Part shown: piece by piece, positions 44,805 to 53,410 of the stretch | How the letters are laid out: the number at the start of each line of letters is the position of its first letter | How positions within the stretch are numbered: position 1 is the stretch's first letter | Assembly: GCF_000319305.2 (NCBI RefSeq) | Contig: NZ_AMWJ02000001.1 | Coordinates: 2,829,001 to 2,893,000, forward strand | Reading direction: 5' to 3' | DNA length: 64,000 bases | Origin: Pseudomonas bharatica CSV86 | Lineage (GTDB): Bacteria; Pseudomonadota; Gammaproteobacteria; Pseudomonadales; Pseudomonadaceae | Made by a program: the position numbers and the translations under genes | The notes under the pieces: model-generated | What the model was told of the DNA's origin: nothing | What the model saw: the letters and a program-made list of their open reading frames with translations, nothing else | Databases searched by the model: none

Positions 44805-46208
44805 ATGCACACGTCATCCGCACGCCCGGAGGCTGCAGGGCATCTGCAGCGCACCCTGGAAAACCGCCATATCCAGCTGATCTCCATCGGCGGGGCGATC
44901 GGCACAGGGCTGTTCATGGGCTCGGGCAAGATCATCGCCCTGGCCGGCACCTCGATCATCCTGGTCTACGCCATCATCGGTTTCTTCCTGTACTTCGTGA
45001 TGCGCGCCATGGGCGAGCTGTTGCTCAGCGACCTGCGCTTCAAGTCTTTCGCCGATATCGTCGCAGCCTACCTCGGGCCACGGGCCGGCTTCGTGCTGAG
45101 CTGGTCGTACTGGCTGAGCTGGAGCGTGGCGGTGGTCGGCGACGTGGTGGTGGTCGCCGGCTTCATGCAGTACTGGTACCCGGACCTGCCGGCATGGATG
45201 CCGGCGTTCTTCACCCTGTTCCTCCTGCTTGGCCTGAACATGCTGGCGGTACGGATCTTCGGCGAGGTGGAGTTCTGGTTCGCGATCATCAAGATCATCG
45301 CCATCATCGCCCTGATCCTCACCGCCCTGGTAATGATCGCCACAGGCTTCACCTCGCCCAACGGCGTACAGGCGTCGCTCGGGCATATGGCTACGCCGGG
45401 GGCGATTCTTCCCCATGGTCTCAGCGGCTTCTTCGCCGGTTTCCAGATTGCCGTGTTCTCCTTCGCCGGCACCGAGCTGATCGGCACCACCGCCGCCGAA
45501 GCGAAGAACCCGGAACGCACCCTGCCCAAGGCAATCAACACCATTCCGGCACGGATCCTGCTGTTCTATATCCTCGCCCTGGTGTGCATCATCAGCGTAG
45601 TGTCGTGGGCCGAAGTGCCGGCCAACCGCAGCCCCTTCGTTGAATTGTTCCTGCTCGCCGGCTTCCCCGCCGCAGCCGGGATGATCAATTTCGTGGTGCT
45701 GACCTCGGCGGCGTCCTCGGCAAACAGCGGCGTGTATTCCGGTTGCCGGATGCTCTTCGGCCTGGCGGAACGGCGCAATGCCCCGGGGATCTTCGGACGC
45801 CTGTCGACACTCAGCGTGCCGGTCTACAGCTTGCTGTTCTCGGGGGCGTGCATGCTGGTGGGGCTAACCCTGCTGTTCGTGATTCCGGAAGTGATGAGAG
45901 TGTTCACCCTGATCTCCACCGTGTCGGCAGTGCTGGTGCTGTTCACCTGGTCGATGATCCTGATCGCCTATCTCGCCTATCGCCGCACCAATCCGGCGGC
46001 GCACCAACGTTCCAGCTTCAAGCTGCCGGGGGGCGTGCCGATGGCGATGGCGACGCTGGGCTTCCTGCTGTTCGTGCTGTCCCTGCTGGCCCTGGAAGCC
46101 GATACCCGCGCGGCGCTACTGGCGATGCCGGTCTGGTTCGTGTTCCTGCTGCTGATGTATCGCCGACGCAGCAGCAAAAGCACCGCCGGGCAGTTGAACA
46201 ACGCCTGA
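44805..46208 (+). CDS. APC-family amino acid permease (CycA-like)
   Basis: Inner-membrane amino acid:proton symporter of 467 residues, nearly the length of CycA. NRHIQLISIGGAIGTGLFMGSGK at helix 1 and GFFAGFQIAVFSFAGTELIGTTAAEAKNPERTLPKAIN at helix 6 are the family signatures; twelve hydrophobic segments are visible. CycA relatives carry D-serine, D-alanine and glycine. The ATG at 44805 with AGAGG before it is chosen; an in-frame start inside the IS would add 18 residues. Together with the deacetylase gene it probably formed one unit before the IS entered. Confidence 0.9.
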   Translation: MHTSSARPEAAGHLQRTLENRHIQLISIGGAIGTGLFMGSGKIIALAGTSIILVYAIIGFFLYFVMRAMGELLLSDLRFKSFADIVAAYLGPRAGFVLSWSYWLSWSVAVVGDVVVVAGFMQYWYPDLPAWMPAFFTLFLLLGLNMLAVRIFGEVEFWFAIIKIIAIIALILTALVMIATGFTSPNGVQASLGHMATPGAILPHGLSGFFAGFQIAVFSFAGTELIGTTAAEAKNPERTLPKAINTIPARILLFYILALVCIISVVSWAEVPANRSPFVELFLLAGFPAAAGMINFVVLTSAASSANSGVYSGCRMLFGLAERRNAPGIFGRLSTLSVPVYSLLFSGACMLVGLTLLFVIPEVMRVFTLISTVSAVLVLFTWSMILIAYLAYRRTNPAAHQRSSFKLPGGVPMAMATLGFLLFVLSLLALEADTRAALLAMPVWFVFLLLMYRRRSSKSTAGQLNNA

Positions 46209-46271
46209 TCCTGACCTGCGACATTGCGTCCGATGGTCAAGCAGCGTTGAGATTGCAGGGTCTGCAAAAAA

Positions 46272-46305
46272 CACTGTGGGAGCTGGCAAGCCAGCTCCCA
46301 CAGTG
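46272..46305. repeat. Collapsed REP hairpin between convergent permease genes
   Basis: Perfect 16-bp inverted repeat CACTGTGGGAGCTGGC / GCCAGCTCCCACAGTG with only AA between. It looks like two REPs joined tip to tip and may act as a two-way terminator; the GabP-like stop is 5 bases on. Confidence 0.9.
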
Positions 46306-46310
46306 GGCGA

Positions 46311-47732
46311 TCAGGCAGCAGCCTGCTTCAGCGCGCGCTGGTGCACGATCACACCGATCAGCGCTACGACGATCGCCGCGACACCGGTGGAAACCACCAG
46401 CACCTGGTACTCCTCGACGAAGGCCATGGTCACCAGGCAACCAACGATGAACACGATGCTCAGGTAGGTCAGCCACGGGAACAGCCACATCTTCAGGCGG
46501 ATCTGCTTGCCTTCGGCTTCCAGCTTGCGGCGCATCTTCAGTTGCGAGCAGGCGATCACCAGGTAGACGAGCATGGCGATCATGCCGGTGGTGTTCATCA
46601 GGGTGTCCAGCACATCCTTCGGACGCAGGGCTTCGTTGAAGTTGATCAGGGCACAGATGATCGCGATCGAGCACGAGCCGATAATGGCGAAGACCGGTAC
46701 GCCGGTGCCCGCGCGGGTCATCTTGAAGATCTTCGGCGCGTCGCCACGGGTGGCCAGGGAGAACAGCATGCGCGACGCGGTGTAGTGGGCCGAGATCAGG
46801 CAGCTGCTGACCGAGGTCAGGACCACGAAGTTCATCATGAACTCGGCGCCCGGGATACCCAGCAGTTCCAGGGTGCGGCGGTACGAGCCATAGCCCGAGG
46901 TGCCCATCAGCGGGTCGTTCCACGGTACCAGGCAGACAATCAGGAAGATCGAGCCGATGTAGAACAGGCACACGCGCCACACCACGGAGTTGGTGGCTTT
47001 GACGATCTGACCGGCCGGGTCCTTGGACTCGGACGCGGCGATGGTGACGATTTCGGCACCGAGGAAGGCGAACATCGCACCGAGCATCGCCACTACCACG
47101 GACTCGATGCCGTTGGGCATGAAGCCGCCGTGGGCAGTGAGGTTGGCCATGCCGCTGACTTCACCGGTCGGCCACAGGTTCATCACCGCCGCGGTGCACA
47201 CCACCAGGAAGCAGACGATGGCCACCACCTTGATCAGGGCGAACCAGAACTCGAACTCGCCGTAGTGCTTGACATTGAAGAAGTTCACGCAGATCAGCGC
47301 CAGGGTGGCCATCAACACGAATTCGTTGATGCTCACCGAAGGGAACCAGCCATGCAGGATCTTGCCGGCGACATAGGCTTCCCAGGCCATCAGGATCACC
47401 CAGTAGCCCCAGTACAGCCAGCCGATGGTGAAGCCCGCCCAGCGCCCGATGGCACGTTCGGCATAGGTGGAGAACGAGCCGGTGTCCGGCGAGGACGTCG
47501 CCATTTCACCGAGCATGCGCATGATCAGCACCACCAGGATGCCGCCGGCCAGGTAGGCCAGGACGGCGGCCGGGCCGGCGCTGTGGATCACGCTGCCGGA
47601 ACCGACGAACAATGCCCCGCCGATCACTCCGGCGATCGACATCATGGTCAGGTGGCGCGATTTGAGCGAAGCCGCCAGCTTGCTCTCGTGCTCCGACTTC
47701 GCTGCCGAAGTCGATGTGGATGTTGCGTCCAT
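46311..47732 (-). CDS. APC-family amino acid permease (GabP-like)
   Basis: Inner-membrane permease of 473 residues. LKSRHLTMMSIAGVIGGALFVGSG and AMFAFLGAEIVTIAASESKDPAGQIVKATNSVVWR are the family signatures, and IVTIAASESKDP is typical of GABA permeases. Twelve hydrophobic segments are seen. Substrate is probably gamma-aminobutyrate or a related omega-amino acid, which links to polyamine catabolism next door (inference). The ATG giving MDATSTSTSAAK is chosen; the upstream frame runs through a hairpin in the leader. Confidence 0.88.
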   Translation of the reverse strand: MDATSTSTSAAKSEHESKLAASLKSRHLTMMSIAGVIGGALFVGSGSVIHSAGPAAVLAYLAGGILVVLIMRMLGEMATSSPDTGSFSTYAERAIGRWAGFTIGWLYWGYWVILMAWEAYVAGKILHGWFPSVSINEFVLMATLALICVNFFNVKHYGEFEFWFALIKVVAIVCFLVVCTAAVMNLWPTGEVSGMANLTAHGGFMPNGIESVVVAMLGAMFAFLGAEIVTIAASESKDPAGQIVKATNSVVWRVCLFYIGSIFLIVCLVPWNDPLMGTSGYGSYRRTLELLGIPGAEFMMNFVVLTSVSSCLISAHYTASRMLFSLATRGDAPKIFKMTRAGTGVPVFAIIGSCSIAIICALINFNEALRPKDVLDTLMNTTGMIAMLVYLVIACSQLKMRRKLEAEGKQIRLKMWLFPWLTYLSIVFIVGCLVTMAFVEEYQVLVVSTGVAAIVVALIGVIVHQRALKQAAA

Positions 47733-48186
47733 CAGTGGTCTACCCCGTGTTCTTTTTATCCAAGGAAACTCGACAGGGGCGCGAAATGGCATCGCGCCCC
47801 CTGTTGCATCAGCTGCTCTGATTCGACGTGCACGACCCTGCCCGAGCCGACGAACGGCTATGTGCTGGCAGTGTGTTGTCGTGCCCAGGCTCGTCCGCTA
47901 AGCCTGGAAAGTTACTGCGAAGACACTGCGCACCGGCCTTGCGGGCACGACGACAGCGAGTGAGACGCGGAGACTGAGCCCCGCCTCGGGAATTTGTGGT
48001 TCGACGAGCGGTTGTTCATGAAGCTTCACGGCTTTGATCTAGCGGTAACTGATACCTAATGTAAAAATGTCCGACCTCAAGAGCCATGCACAGTGCCCAC
48101 TGATTGTCACAGCACTGTACAGGTCGCCAATGCAATACAGCGCATGCGCGGCCGGCGTTATGCTCACCCGAAGGCACCGTTTTCCC
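47733..48186. other. Gene-free divergent region between GabP-like and MocR genes
   Basis: 454 bases with no supportable gene. It holds the leader hairpin at 47773-47804 and, near the MocR start, the palindrome CTGTACAG (48115-48122) with a second ATACAG 18 bases on, a possible MocR-type operator. Confidence 0.5.
47773..47804 (-). promoter_or_regulatory. Strong leader hairpin upstream of the GabP-like gene
   Basis: ACAGGGGCGCGA pairs with TCGCGCCCCCTGT (one bulged base) around a 7-base loop, 41 to 72 bases upstream of the permease start codon. Position suggests a 5' leader structure; it lacks a T run. Confidence 0.45.
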
Positions 48187-49614
48187 ATGTTCGAACTCCG
48201 CCCCGACGCCTCGCCTCCCCTGGTCAACCAGATCATCAACGGACTGCGCGACGCGATCGAGAACCAGACCCTCAAGCCAGGCGCCAAGGTGCCGTCGATC
48301 CGCGCCTTCGCCGCGAAATACTCGGTGAGCACCTTCACCGTGGTGGAAGCCTACGACCGCCTGGTGGCCCAGGGCCTGCTGGTCAGCCGTGGCACCGCCG
48401 GCTTCTTCGTCAACCGCGCCGCCGGCGACCTGCTGGAGGCCCAGGCCAGCGAACCGGACACGGCCAAGCCGGCGTTCAATTCCGAGTGGTACCTGCAACA
48501 GATCTTCGAAAGCCGCCAACTGGCGTTCAAGCCCGGCTGTGGCTGGCTGCCCAATGACTGGATGTTCGAGGACGGCCTACGCCGCGGGCTGCGCCAGGTT
48601 GCCAGCAGCGTGCTGGAACTGAGCGGCTACGGCGATCCCATGGGCCTGGCCGAACTGCGCACCCTGACCGCGCAGAACCTGCAGCAGGACCTGCGCATCG
48701 TGGTGCCGCCGAACCAGCTGATGCTCACCCACGGCGCCAGCCAGGCCCTGGACCTGGCGGTACGCACCCTGGTGCGCCCGGGCGACGTGGTGCTGGTGGA
48801 CGACCCGGGCTACCCCAACCTGATGAGCATCCTGCGCTTCCAGGGCGCGACCCTGGTGGGCGTGCCGCGCACGCCCAACGGCTACGACCTGGACCACCTG
48901 CAACGGCTGCTCGAGCAGTACCGGCCAAGCGTGTTCTTCACTCAGCCGCACCTGCACAGCCCGACCTGCACCCGTACTCCGCTGGTACAACTGCACCGCC
49001 TGCTGCAACTGGCGACCCAGCACGACTTCCGCCTGGTGGAGAACAACCTCTACGCCGACATGATCGAGGAGCCCCTGCCCTGCCTGACCAGCCTCGACCA
49101 GCTGCAACAGGTGGTGTATGTCGGCAGCTACTCCAAAAGCATCTCGCCCAACGTGCGGGTCGGCTACATGCTGGCCAACCCGGAGCTGATGCAGCAGTTG
49201 CTGCAACTGAAGATGCGCTCGGGCCTGACCACCTCCCAGGTGATGGAGCGGGTGGTCTATGCCGCGATCACCGACGGCCGCTGGCGCAAGCACCTCAAGC
49301 GCCTGCGCCAGCGCCTGGCCGAGGCGCACCAGGAGGTGGGCCGGCAACTGGCGCGGCTGGGCTTCGAGCGCTTCATCGACAGCGACGAAGGCATGTACAT
49401 CTGGACCCGCCATCCGGCCATCCCGGACAGCGCCGCGCTGCTCGACGATGCGCTGGACCAGGGCATCATGCTCGGCCCCGGGCAGTTGTTCATGGTCGAC
49501 AGCCAGGCGACCGGGTGGATGCGGTTCAACGTGGCGTTCAGCACCGATCCGGCGCTGTGGGAGCAACTGGAGAAGCTGCTGGTCAAGCATGTGCGGGCGG
49601 TGAAGGACCGCTGA
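48187..49614 (+). CDS. MocR/GabR-type regulator (GntR winged helix plus aminotransferase fold)
   Basis: Regulator of 475 residues. Residues 1-75 are a GntR winged helix (LVNQIINGLRDAIENQTLKPGAKVPSIRAFAAKYSVSTFTVVEAYDRL); from about 110 on is a fold-type I aminotransferase domain with DDPGYPNL, VENNLYADM and the PLP-lysine segment VGSYSKSISPNVRVGYM. Such proteins use PLP and an amino compound as effectors. The start MFELRPDAS matches the family opening; a longer frame begins in the promoter region. It is divergent from the GabP-like permease gene and may control it. Confidence 0.9.
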   Translation: MFELRPDASPPLVNQIINGLRDAIENQTLKPGAKVPSIRAFAAKYSVSTFTVVEAYDRLVAQGLLVSRGTAGFFVNRAAGDLLEAQASEPDTAKPAFNSEWYLQQIFESRQLAFKPGCGWLPNDWMFEDGLRRGLRQVASSVLELSGYGDPMGLAELRTLTAQNLQQDLRIVVPPNQLMLTHGASQALDLAVRTLVRPGDVVLVDDPGYPNLMSILRFQGATLVGVPRTPNGYDLDHLQRLLEQYRPSVFFTQPHLHSPTCTRTPLVQLHRLLQLATQHDFRLVENNLYADMIEEPLPCLTSLDQLQQVVYVGSYSKSISPNVRVGYMLANPELMQQLLQLKMRSGLTTSQVMERVVYAAITDGRWRKHLKRLRQRLAEAHQEVGRQLARLGFERFIDSDEGMYIWTRHPAIPDSAALLDDALDQGIMLGPGQLFMVDSQATGWMRFNVAFSTDPALWEQLEKLLVKHVRAVKDR

Positions 49615-49714
49615 TCGTCTTTATCGGCAGCGGGGCAGAAAAAGGTCGAATGTTCGGCAAGGGAACCACTCGCTAGGATCGGCACATCCAAAAAGAAAGA
49701 CAGAGGCCGGTTTC

Positions 49715-50476
49715 ATGACAAGCGCGACATTCAAGGATCATTTCTCCAGCGGCTCGGCCGGCTACGCGGCCTACCGTCCGGGCTACCCGCTGGAGCTGAT
49801 CGATGAGCTGACCAGCATCAGCCCCGGCACCGGCCGGGTGCTGGACTGCGGCTGCGGCACCGGGCAGTTGTCGGTGCTGCTGGCCGAACGTTTCGACGAA
49901 GTGGTAGCCACCGACGCCAGCGCCGCGCAGATCGCCGACGCCGAACCACGCGAGGGCGTGATCTACCGCACCGCCCTGGCCGAGGACAGCGGCCTGCCTG
50001 ACGCCAGCGTTGACCTGGTGACCGTGGCCCAGGCCGCCCACTGGCTGGACCTCGACACGTTCTACGCCGAAGCCCGGCGCATCGCCCGCCCCCAGGCGGC
50101 CATCGCCCTGATCACCTACGGCGTGCTGCATCTGGAGGGTGAACTGGATCGTCATCTGCAGGCGTTCTATTACCAGACCCTCGCCCCCTATTGGCCGCCG
50201 GAGCGGCGCCATGTGGAAAGCGGCTACCGCGAGCTGCCGTTTCCCTTCGCCCCGATCGAAATACCGCCGCAAGTGATCGAGATGCACTGGACCCTGGCGC
50301 AACTGGTCGGCTACCTGAACACCTGGTCGGCGGTGAAGGCAGCGCAGCAGGCACAGGGGATCAACCCGGTGGATGTGCTGGCCCAGGCGCTGGGCGAGGA
50401 ATGGGGCGATGCGGCGACCCGGCGACGGGTGACCTGGCCACTGACCGTTCGCGCCGGGCGCATCCACGATCATTGA
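49715..50476 (+). CDS. Class I SAM-dependent methyltransferase
   Basis: Soluble methyltransferase of 253 residues. Motif I, VLDCGCGTGQLSVLLAERFDEVVATDAS, binds S-adenosylmethionine; LVTVAQAAHWLDLDTFYAEARRI is the post-motif segment of UbiE/TMT-like enzymes. The opening FKDHFSSGSAGYAAYRPGYP is shared by a family that includes trans-aconitate-methyltransferase-like proteins. Substrate unknown. It is a single gene ended by a REP pair and T run. Confidence 0.88.
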   Translation: MTSATFKDHFSSGSAGYAAYRPGYPLELIDELTSISPGTGRVLDCGCGTGQLSVLLAERFDEVVATDASAAQIADAEPREGVIYRTALAEDSGLPDASVDLVTVAQAAHWLDLDTFYAEARRIARPQAAIALITYGVLHLEGELDRHLQAFYYQTLAPYWPPERRHVESGYRELPFPFAPIEIPPQVIEMHWTLAQLVGYLNTWSAVKAAQQAQGINPVDVLAQALGEEWGDAATRRRVTWPLTVRAGRIHDH

Positions 50477-50491
50477 CAGCGCTGCAAAGCC

Positions 50492-50582
50492 CCTGTGGGA
50501 GCTGGCTTGCCAGCGATTTGGCCAGATTTGACAACGGCTCTGCCAGTGCCGGACTCATCGCTGGCAAGCCAGCTCCCACAGG
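50492..50582. repeat. REP pair (BIME) after the methyltransferase gene
   Basis: CCTGTGGGAGCTGGCTTGCC and its complement with a 45-base spacer, followed by TTTTTT; may double as terminator. The next 190 bases hold the stressosome operon promoter and no gene. Confidence 0.9.
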
Positions 50583-50774
50583 TTTTTTGGCAAGCCGCCA
50601 AAATATGAACAAAATCCCCGCTTCCCCACGGAACCATTTGCGCAACGCAAGGATCGGAGTTCCAATCCGCCGCATACTGGCAATCCGCCAAACATTTTTC
50701 CAAGGGCAGTGCTACTGTCCACAAGCCGGCAGTTCATCCAACAGAACCGGCCCCATCCCAGGAGCGACACTCAC

Positions 50775-51626
50775 ATGGCAGCACTCAGTTCCAGCACGCT
50801 AGAAGCGATCCAGGCGCAGCGCACCCAGTTGCTCGCCGAGTGGACCCGGGACCTCGAGGATAAAGGCGCCACCCGCAACCTGAAGGAACAGGAGCTGCAG
50901 CAACAGACCCAGGAATTCCTGCAGTTGCTGATCAGCAGCCTGCAAAGCAGGACCGGGGAGAACATCGGCACAGCCGGCTGGGACGAGATCCGCCTGTTCC
51001 TCGAAAAACTCTCCAACAGCCGCGCCCTGCTCGGCCATGACTCGCAACAGACGGCCTCGTTCATCTTCACCTTGAAGGGCCCGCTGTTCGCGCTTCTGCA
51101 AAAGCATTTCAGCGACGAACCGGCGACCCTGGCCGAACAGCTTTGGGTGGTCTCGGAACTGCTCGATGCCCTGGGCATGCATACCATCCGCACCTTCCAG
51201 CGCTCGCGCGAAGCGGTGATCAAGCGCCAGCAGGAAGAGCTGCTGGAACTCTCGACGCCGGTGGTCAAGCTGTGGGACGGCATCCTTGCCCTGCCGATGA
51301 TCGGCACGCTGGACTCCCAGCGCACCCAGATGGTGATGGAGTCGCTGTTGCAACGCATCGTCGATACCGGCGCGGAAATCGCCATCGTCGATATCACTGG
51401 CGTACCCACCGTGGACACCCTGGTCGCCCAGCACCTGCTCAAGACCGTGACCGCCATCCGCCTGATGGGCGCCGATTGCATCATCAGCGGGGTGCGTCCG
51501 CAGATCGCCCAGACCATCGTCCACCTCGGCCTCGACCTGCAAGGGGTGACCACCAAGGCCAACCTGGCCGACGCCCTCAAGCTGGCCTTGTCGCGCCTTG
51601 GCGTCAGCACCGTGAAAGCGGGCTGA
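50775..51626 (+). CDS. rsbR: RsbR-type stressosome scaffold/sensor protein
   Basis: STAS protein of 283 residues, first gene of the stressosome operon. Residues 1-150 form a helical RsbRD-type sensor domain (QRTQLLAEWTRDLEDKG), a linker follows, and a C-terminal STAS domain begins near residue 160. The two threonines that RsbT phosphorylates in Bacillus RsbR are matched by Thr215 (PTVDT) and Thr247 (IAQTIV). It would co-assemble with RsbS and hold RsbT until stress. The ATG at 50775 follows GGAG; an upstream frame lacks a ribosome site. What the N-terminal domain senses is unknown. Confidence 0.9.
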   Translation: MAALSSSTLEAIQAQRTQLLAEWTRDLEDKGATRNLKEQELQQQTQEFLQLLISSLQSRTGENIGTAGWDEIRLFLEKLSNSRALLGHDSQQTASFIFTLKGPLFALLQKHFSDEPATLAEQLWVVSELLDALGMHTIRTFQRSREAVIKRQQEELLELSTPVVKLWDGILALPMIGTLDSQRTQMVMESLLQRIVDTGAEIAIVDITGVPTVDTLVAQHLLKTVTAIRLMGADCIISGVRPQIAQTIVHLGLDLQGVTTKANLADALKLALSRLGVSTVKAG

Positions 51627-51630
51627 GCCC

Positions 51631-51993
51631 ATGGAACGTATCCCGATCCTGCAAATGGGCGAGTACCTGCTGGTGACCATCCAGGTCGACATGCATGACC
51701 AGCTCGCCCTCAACCTCCAGGAAGACCTGGCCGAACGCATCAGCCGCACCTCGGCCAAGGGCGTGCTGATCGACATCTCGGCGCTGGACATGGTCGATTC
51801 CTTCATCGGCCGGATGATCGGCACCATTTCCGGGCTTTCGCGGATCATGGACGCGCAGACCGTACTGGTGGGCATGCAGCCCTCGGTGGCGATCACCCTG
51901 GTCGAGCTGGGCATGACCCTGCCGGGGGTCAGCACGGCGCTGAACGTGGAGCGCGGCATGCAGAAACTTCGCGACCGGGTGGAACGCTCATGA
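51631..51993 (+). CDS. rsbS: RsbS-type STAS scaffold protein
   Basis: Single STAS domain of 120 residues. LIDISALDMVDSFIGRMIG carries Ser57 at the place of the phosphorylated serine of Bacillus RsbS, and VGMQPSVAITLVELG is the second conserved block. It forms the stressosome core with RsbR and sequesters RsbT. It starts 4 bases after rsbR and its stop overlaps rsbT, indicating fixed stoichiometry by coupling. Confidence 0.92.
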   Translation: MERIPILQMGEYLLVTIQVDMHDQLALNLQEDLAERISRTSAKGVLIDISALDMVDSFIGRMIGTISGLSRIMDAQTVLVGMQPSVAITLVELGMTLPGVSTALNVERGMQKLRDRVERS

Positions 51994-52394
51994 ACCTGCG
52001 CAGCAGCGGTACCCAACCGGTACGCCTGGAACAGGACGTGGTCCTGGCCCGGCAGACCGCGCGCAAGCTGGCCACCGAATGCGGCATGCGCCTGATCGAC
52101 CAGACCAAGCTGGTCACTGCGGTCAGCGAGCTGGCACGCAACACCGTGGTCTACGGCGGTGGCGGCGATATGGACTGGCAGGTGCTGGAAGATATCGGCC
52201 GCGTCGGCCTGCGCCTGAGCTTCCGCGACCAGGGCCCGGGGATCCCCGATGTGCGCCTGGCCCTGACCGACGGCTGGACCTCCGGCGGCGGCCTCGGCCT
52301 GGGCCTCACCGGGGCCCGGCGCCTGGTGGACGAATTCGACCTGCAAACCGCGCCCGGCGAGGGCACCTGCGTGACGATCACCCGATGGACTTGA
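51990..52394 (+). CDS. rsbT: RsbT-type serine/threonine kinase (switch protein)
   Basis: GHKL ATPase of 134 residues. The N box is AVSELARNTVVYG, G1 DQGPGIPD and G2 GGGLGLGLTGARRL, all matching RsbT. It phosphorylates the STAS proteins under stress and is then freed to act on an output partner. Pseudomonas lacks sigma-B, so the Bacillus target RsbU is not expected; the kinases encoded downstream are candidates. It overlaps rsbS by 4 bases and the next gene by 10. Confidence 0.92.
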   Translation: MNLRSSGTQPVRLEQDVVLARQTARKLATECGMRLIDQTKLVTAVSELARNTVVYGGGGDMDWQVLEDIGRVGLRLSFRDQGPGIPDVRLALTDGWTSGGGLGLGLTGARRLVDEFDLQTAPGEGTCVTITRWT

Positions 52395-53410
52395 GCGTTG
52401 AAGGATCGCCGACCCTGGTGGTGGCGATCGAAGAAGATTCCCAGATCGGACATGCCCGGCGTACCGCGCAGAAGCTGGCAACGCAGCAAGGGCTGGACGA
52501 AAGCGATGCCGGGCGTGTCGCCCTGGTGACCACCGAACTGGCCAGCAACCTGTTGAAGCATGCCGCCCGCGGCGAGTTGCACCTGCGCGCGCTGCCCCAT
52601 CCCGAAGGCGCAGGCATCGAGGTGCTGGCCGTGGATCGTGGCGGCGGCTTCGATCGCGACACCTGCCTGACCGATGGCTATTCCACCCGGGGTACCCAGG
52701 GCATCGGCCTGGGCGCGGTGGAGCGCCAGGCCGATGTCTTCGACATGTATGCCGACCAACGCGGCACCGTGCTGCTGGCGCGCTTCTACCGCAACGGCGG
52801 CCCGGGCAAGCGCAAGCGCGACCTGCGCTTCGGCGTCAGCCATCATTCGCTGCTCGACGACCCGGCCTGCGGCGATACCTGGCAACTGGTGGTGCGCGGC
52901 GCGCAGATCAGCGCCCTGGTGCTGGACGGCCTCGGCCATGGCAGCGAGGCCGAACAGGCCGCCCTCGCCGGCCGCGCCGCCTTTGCCCGCACGCCCTTCG
53001 CCGACCCCGAGCGCCTGGTTGCCGACATGCACGAAGCCATGCTCCACAGCCGTGGCGGCGCCGTGGGCATCGCCCAGTTCGACGGGGTACGGGACGACCT
53101 GCACTTCACCGGCATCGGCAATATCGCCGCCAGCCTGGTCAGCCCGGAGAAAAACCGCGGCCTGACCTCCCATCCGGGCATCGTCGGCGCCCAGTACCGC
53201 AAGGTGCAGACCTTCGACTACGCTGGGGTAACCGGCAACCTGCTGATCCTGCACAGCGACGGCCTGCAATCACGCTGGAACCTGCGCGATTACCCCGGCC
53301 TGCTGCAGCGCCACCCGGCGGTGATCGCCACCGTGCTGCACCGTGATTTCAACCGTGGTCGCGACGACGTGACCGTTCTGGTGGTGGCCCTGGAGACCGT
53401 CGATGACTGA
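52385..53410 (+). CDS. RsbX-like SpoIIE/PP2C phosphatase fused to a GHKL ATPase domain
   Basis: Two-domain protein of 341 residues. Residues 1-140 are an RsbW/RsbT-like ATPase (LVTTELASNLLKHAARGEL, VDRGGGFD, GTQGIGLGAVERQ); residues 150-341 are a PP2C/SpoIIE phosphatase (VLDGLGHGSEAEQAAL, GIGNIAASL, LHSDGLQ, GRDDVTVLVV) whose aspartates bind the metals. RsbX resets the stressosome by removing phosphates from RsbR and RsbS. Bacillus RsbX has no ATPase domain, so the fusion is notable, although ATP-binding SpoIIE phosphatases are known. The start overlaps rsbT by 10 bases; the stop overlaps the kinase gene. Confidence 0.9.
   Translation: MDLSVEGSPTLVVAIEEDSQIGHARRTAQKLATQQGLDESDAGRVALVTTELASNLLKHAARGELHLRALPHPEGAGIEVLAVDRGGGFDRDTCLTDGYSTRGTQGIGLGAVERQADVFDMYADQRGTVLLARFYRNGGPGKRKRDLRFGVSHHSLLDDPACGDTWQLVVRGAQISALVLDGLGHGSEAEQAALAGRAAFARTPFADPERLVADMHEAMLHSRGGAVGIAQFDGVRDDLHFTGIGNIAASLVSPEKNRGLTSHPGIVGAQYRKVQTFDYAGVTGNLLILHSDGLQSRWNLRDYPGLLQRHPAVIATVLHRDFNRGRDDVTVLVVALETVDD

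Noticed and set aside
46341..47963. 540-codon plus-strand frame opposite the GabP-like gene
   Set aside because: His/Gln/Asp-rich shadow without motifs; the minus-strand permease is unambiguous.
52079..53410. 443-codon version of the phosphatase and 742-codon version of the hybrid kinase (from 53980)
   Set aside because: Both extensions are shadows of the preceding genes; the internal ATGs at 52385 and 54265 begin with conserved domain sequence and fit the overlapping-gene pattern.
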